A stretch of DNA of 45,107 nucleotides, taken from contig NZ_QWVT01000039.1 of the NCBI RefSeq assembly GCF_003570705.1, forward strand, positions 1 to 45,107, given 5' to 3'. Position 1 is the first letter of the stretch, and every line of letters begins with the position of its first letter. Below, one piece after another: positions 43,573 through 45,107 of the stretch. The position numbers were made by a program, and so were the translations under genes. Source of the stretch: Mesobacillus zeae (GTDB lineage Bacteria > Bacillota > Bacilli > Bacillales > Cytobacillaceae). Below the pieces are notes generated by a model. The model worked only from the letters and a program-made list of their open reading frames with translations, ran no database searches and had not been told where the DNA came from.

Positions 43573-43590
43573 TGTGTATTATATACATAT
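43573..43590. promoter_or_regulatory. GntR-type operator candidate
   Basis: GTGTAT-TAT-ATACAT is a near-palindrome 27-45 bases before the YtrA-like gene, where such regulators bind their own operon. Confidence 0.35.
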
Positions 43591-43616
43591 ACAGTCAAAA
43601 AGAGAGAGGTGATTCA

Positions 43617-44000
43617 ATGAAAATAATTATTAAAAATGTGTCTAATAAGCCTCTTTATCAACAAATAAAGGAACAAATCAAATCGGCAATTCTGCGCCAG
43701 GAAATAAAAGAAGGTGAACAGCTTCCCTCAATTCGCTCGTTAGCCACTGATTTACATGTCAGTGTCCTTACGACAAAGAGAGTGTACGAAGAACTGGAGA
43801 AGGAAGGATTTATCGTTACACAAGTAGGAAAGGGCTCTTTTGTAGCACCAGAAAATTTTGATATGTTGATGGAATCAAAAAAACAAATGGTTGAGCAAAA
43901 ACTGACTGAAGCATGGCAAATGGCAACCAACCTAGGAATTACCAAGAAAGAGCTTTATTCAATGATGGATATACTTTTTGAAGAGGAGGAAGAGAGTTGA
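43617..44000 (+). CDS. GntR-family regulator, YtrA type
   Basis: A 127-residue protein. The winged helix is KPLYQQIKEQIKSAILRQEI, then LPSIRSLATDLHVSVLTTKR and GKGSFVAP. A short C-terminal dimerisation helix pair follows, typical of the small YtrA subgroup that controls ABC transporter operons in response to cell-wall antibiotics. It overlaps the ATPase gene by 4 bases. GAGAGAGGTG precedes the ATG at 43617; the frame is open to 43554 but has no site there. Confidence 0.9.
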   Translation: MKIIIKNVSNKPLYQQIKEQIKSAILRQEIKEGEQLPSIRSLATDLHVSVLTTKRVYEELEKEGFIVTQVGKGSFVAPENFDMLMESKKQMVEQKLTEAWQMATNLGITKKELYSMMDILFEEEEES

Positions 44001-44863
44001 ACTCACTGCTGGAAGTAAAAGAATTAAAAAAGAAGCTCGGCGGTTTTCATATTGAACATATGAACTTTACTTTAGAAGAGGGATGTATAACGGGACTAAT
44101 TGGAGTGAATGGATCTGGAAAAACAACTACAATAAAAACACTTCTTGGTTTGTATTTAAAAGATGGTGGCACTATTACTTTTCACGGAAAAGAAATCGAT
44201 ACAAACGAAGGAATGGTAAAAAATCGTATAGGTGTAGTGTTGGATGAAGGGTACTTTTACGAGGAATTGACACTGAAGGAAATGAAAAGTGTGATCGCGC
44301 CTGCTTATTCTAACTGGGATGAATTGGCTTTTATAAACTATATAAATCGATTTAATTTAAAGCTGGAACAAAAAATTGCTGATTTATCAAAAGGAATGCG
44401 GATGAAGTTTGCTATTGCACTCGCGCTTTCCCACCATGCAGATTTATTGATCATGGACGAACCGACAAGCGGCCTTGATCCATTAATTAGAAACGAATTG
44501 ATGGAAATACTTTTGGAATTTATGCAAGAGGAAGGAAAAAGCGTATTCTTTTCGACACATATTACATCTGATTTGGACAAAGTAGCGGACATTCTTATCT
44601 TGATTGATAATGGGAAAATCTTATTAAATGAAAGTAAAGATGAATTGTTGGATCGGCATGCTCTCGTTAAAGGTGATCATAGCCTCTTAAACGAATACAC
44701 AAGAGAACTATTTATCAGCTTGCAGGAAACCCCCTTTGGATTCGAAGGTATCACAGATAAGAAAGAGATTTTATGTGAACAAATGAGCAATGTGGTCGTG
44801 GAGAGGCCATCCATAGAAAATGTAATGCTTGCGTATGTGGGAGGGGACAGACATGATTTTTAA
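43997..44863 (+). CDS. ABC transporter ATPase (YtrB-like)
   Basis: A 288-residue protein: Walker A GVNGSGKTTT, signature LSKGMRMKFAIALAL, Walker B LLIMDEPTSGLDP and H-loop FFSTHIT. The TTG at 43997 overlaps the stop codon of the regulator gene (TTGA). The C-terminal ~80 residues are the usual extension of this group. With the permease downstream it forms a GntR-controlled exporter, probably for antimicrobial or envelope stress. Confidence 0.92.
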   Translation: MNSLLEVKELKKKLGGFHIEHMNFTLEEGCITGLIGVNGSGKTTTIKTLLGLYLKDGGTITFHGKEIDTNEGMVKNRIGVVLDEGYFYEELTLKEMKSVIAPAYSNWDELAFINYINRFNLKLEQKIADLSKGMRMKFAIALALSHHADLLIMDEPTSGLDPLIRNELMEILLEFMQEEGKSVFFSTHITSDLDKVADILILIDNGKILLNESKDELLDRHALVKGDHSLLNEYTRELFISLQETPFGFEGITDKKEILCEQMSNVVVERPSIENVMLAYVGGDRHDF

Positions 44864-45098
44864 TCTTGTTAAAAAAGATTTCTTGTTAGCAAAGAAGAAT
44901 TTGGTTTACATGATTATTTTTGCGGTCATTGCCCCAATACTAATCTTTTCAAAATTAGGGATAAGTGATTTCGGGAGCTTTATCAGCTTTCTTATTACTA
45001 TTATATTTGTTGAATATATATTGTTCAATATGGTTTCGATGTCTGAAAATAAATATAAAGGGACTGCACTATTAGGGAGCGTCAATAATTTTGTGTAA
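44853..45098 (+). CDS. ABC-2 type permease, N-terminal part (broken or cut short)
   Basis: 81 residues: FNLVKKDFLLAKKNLVYMII and two membrane helices (about 18-36 and 47-66), ending SENKYKGTALLGSVNNFV-stop. Permeases of this group usually exceed 200 residues and carry on after the TALL motif with further helices. The early TAA at 45096-45098, 9 bases before the window end, therefore suggests truncation. Sequence beyond the window is needed. GGGAGGGG precedes the ATG at 44853. Confidence 0.65.
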   Translation: MIFNLVKKDFLLAKKNLVYMIIFAVIAPILIFSKLGISDFGSFISFLITIIFVEYILFNMVSMSENKYKGTALLGSVNNFV

Positions 45099-45107
45099 AT
45101 GACGAAA

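Overview
The window looks like a chromosomal stretch of a Gram-positive, low-GC, endospore-former-type Bacillaceae genome. Purine-rich Shine-Dalgarno sequences sit before nearly every gene, TTG and GTG starts are frequent, and the recognisable relatives are Bacillus-type (paiA/paiB, a YugO-like K+ channel, a YtrA/YtrB-type GntR-ABC pair, a TatA of Gram-positive type). No tRNA, rRNA or CRISPR array was seen. Many genes are broken, and several old gene sets survive only as fragments.

Layout. 1-3.5 kb: phosphatase, DMT exporter, L,D-transpeptidase. 3.9-6.3 kb: a Tn7-like end fused to a decayed sugar locus (LacD and LacC pieces, an intact GntR-UTRA regulator, then GH88 and Big2/PL8 pieces). I read this as the ruins of a glycosaminoglycan utilisation locus. 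6.5-19.5 kb: ordinary accessory genes (Tat-exported phosphoesterase, acetate-type symporter pair with an AraC regulator, GNAT, AraC/GyrI, K+ channel, exonuclease/phosphatase-fold protein) mixed with pseudogenes.

19.6-30.5 kb is the most coherent system. A periplasmic-binding-type protein, a sensor histidine kinase and an NtrC-type response regulator form one operon. Right after the regulator's stop codon lie three copies of a 13-bp palindromic element, then a terminator, then a -24/-12 (sigma-54) promoter. That promoter precedes tatA, a four-cluster Fe-S subunit, an NrfD-type membrane subunit, a Tat-exported molybdopterin catalytic subunit and a TorD-type chaperone. The B-C-A order resembles the respiratory selenate reductase operon srdBCA of Bacillus selenatarsenatis and also the tetrathionate reductase family; the substrate cannot be fixed from sequence.

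30.7-33.4 kb: a sulfane-sulfur (persulfide) detoxification set with a CstB-like MBL-rhodanese, a CstR-like repressor and two more rhodaneses. Three TACC-N6-GGTA operator candidates lie in its promoter regions. A structured intergenic RNA candidate follows at about 33.44-33.61 kb.

35.56-40.36 kb: a 4.8-kb Tn7-like element remnant with imperfect terminal inverted repeats (16 of 20 bases), TnsB-box-like arrays at both ends and a 5-bp TAAAG duplication on both sides. It holds a stub of tnsA, an hsdR fragment, a cupredoxin fragment, an intact PadR/DUF1048/ABC export operon, an internal extra transposon end, a truncated paiA and intact paiB. 40.4-45.1 kb: a DUF5692 pseudogene, a carboxymuconolactone decarboxylase-like protein, an Lrp regulator, a LOG-type protein, a damaged lipoprotein gene and the start of a GntR-ABC transporter operon that runs to the window edge.
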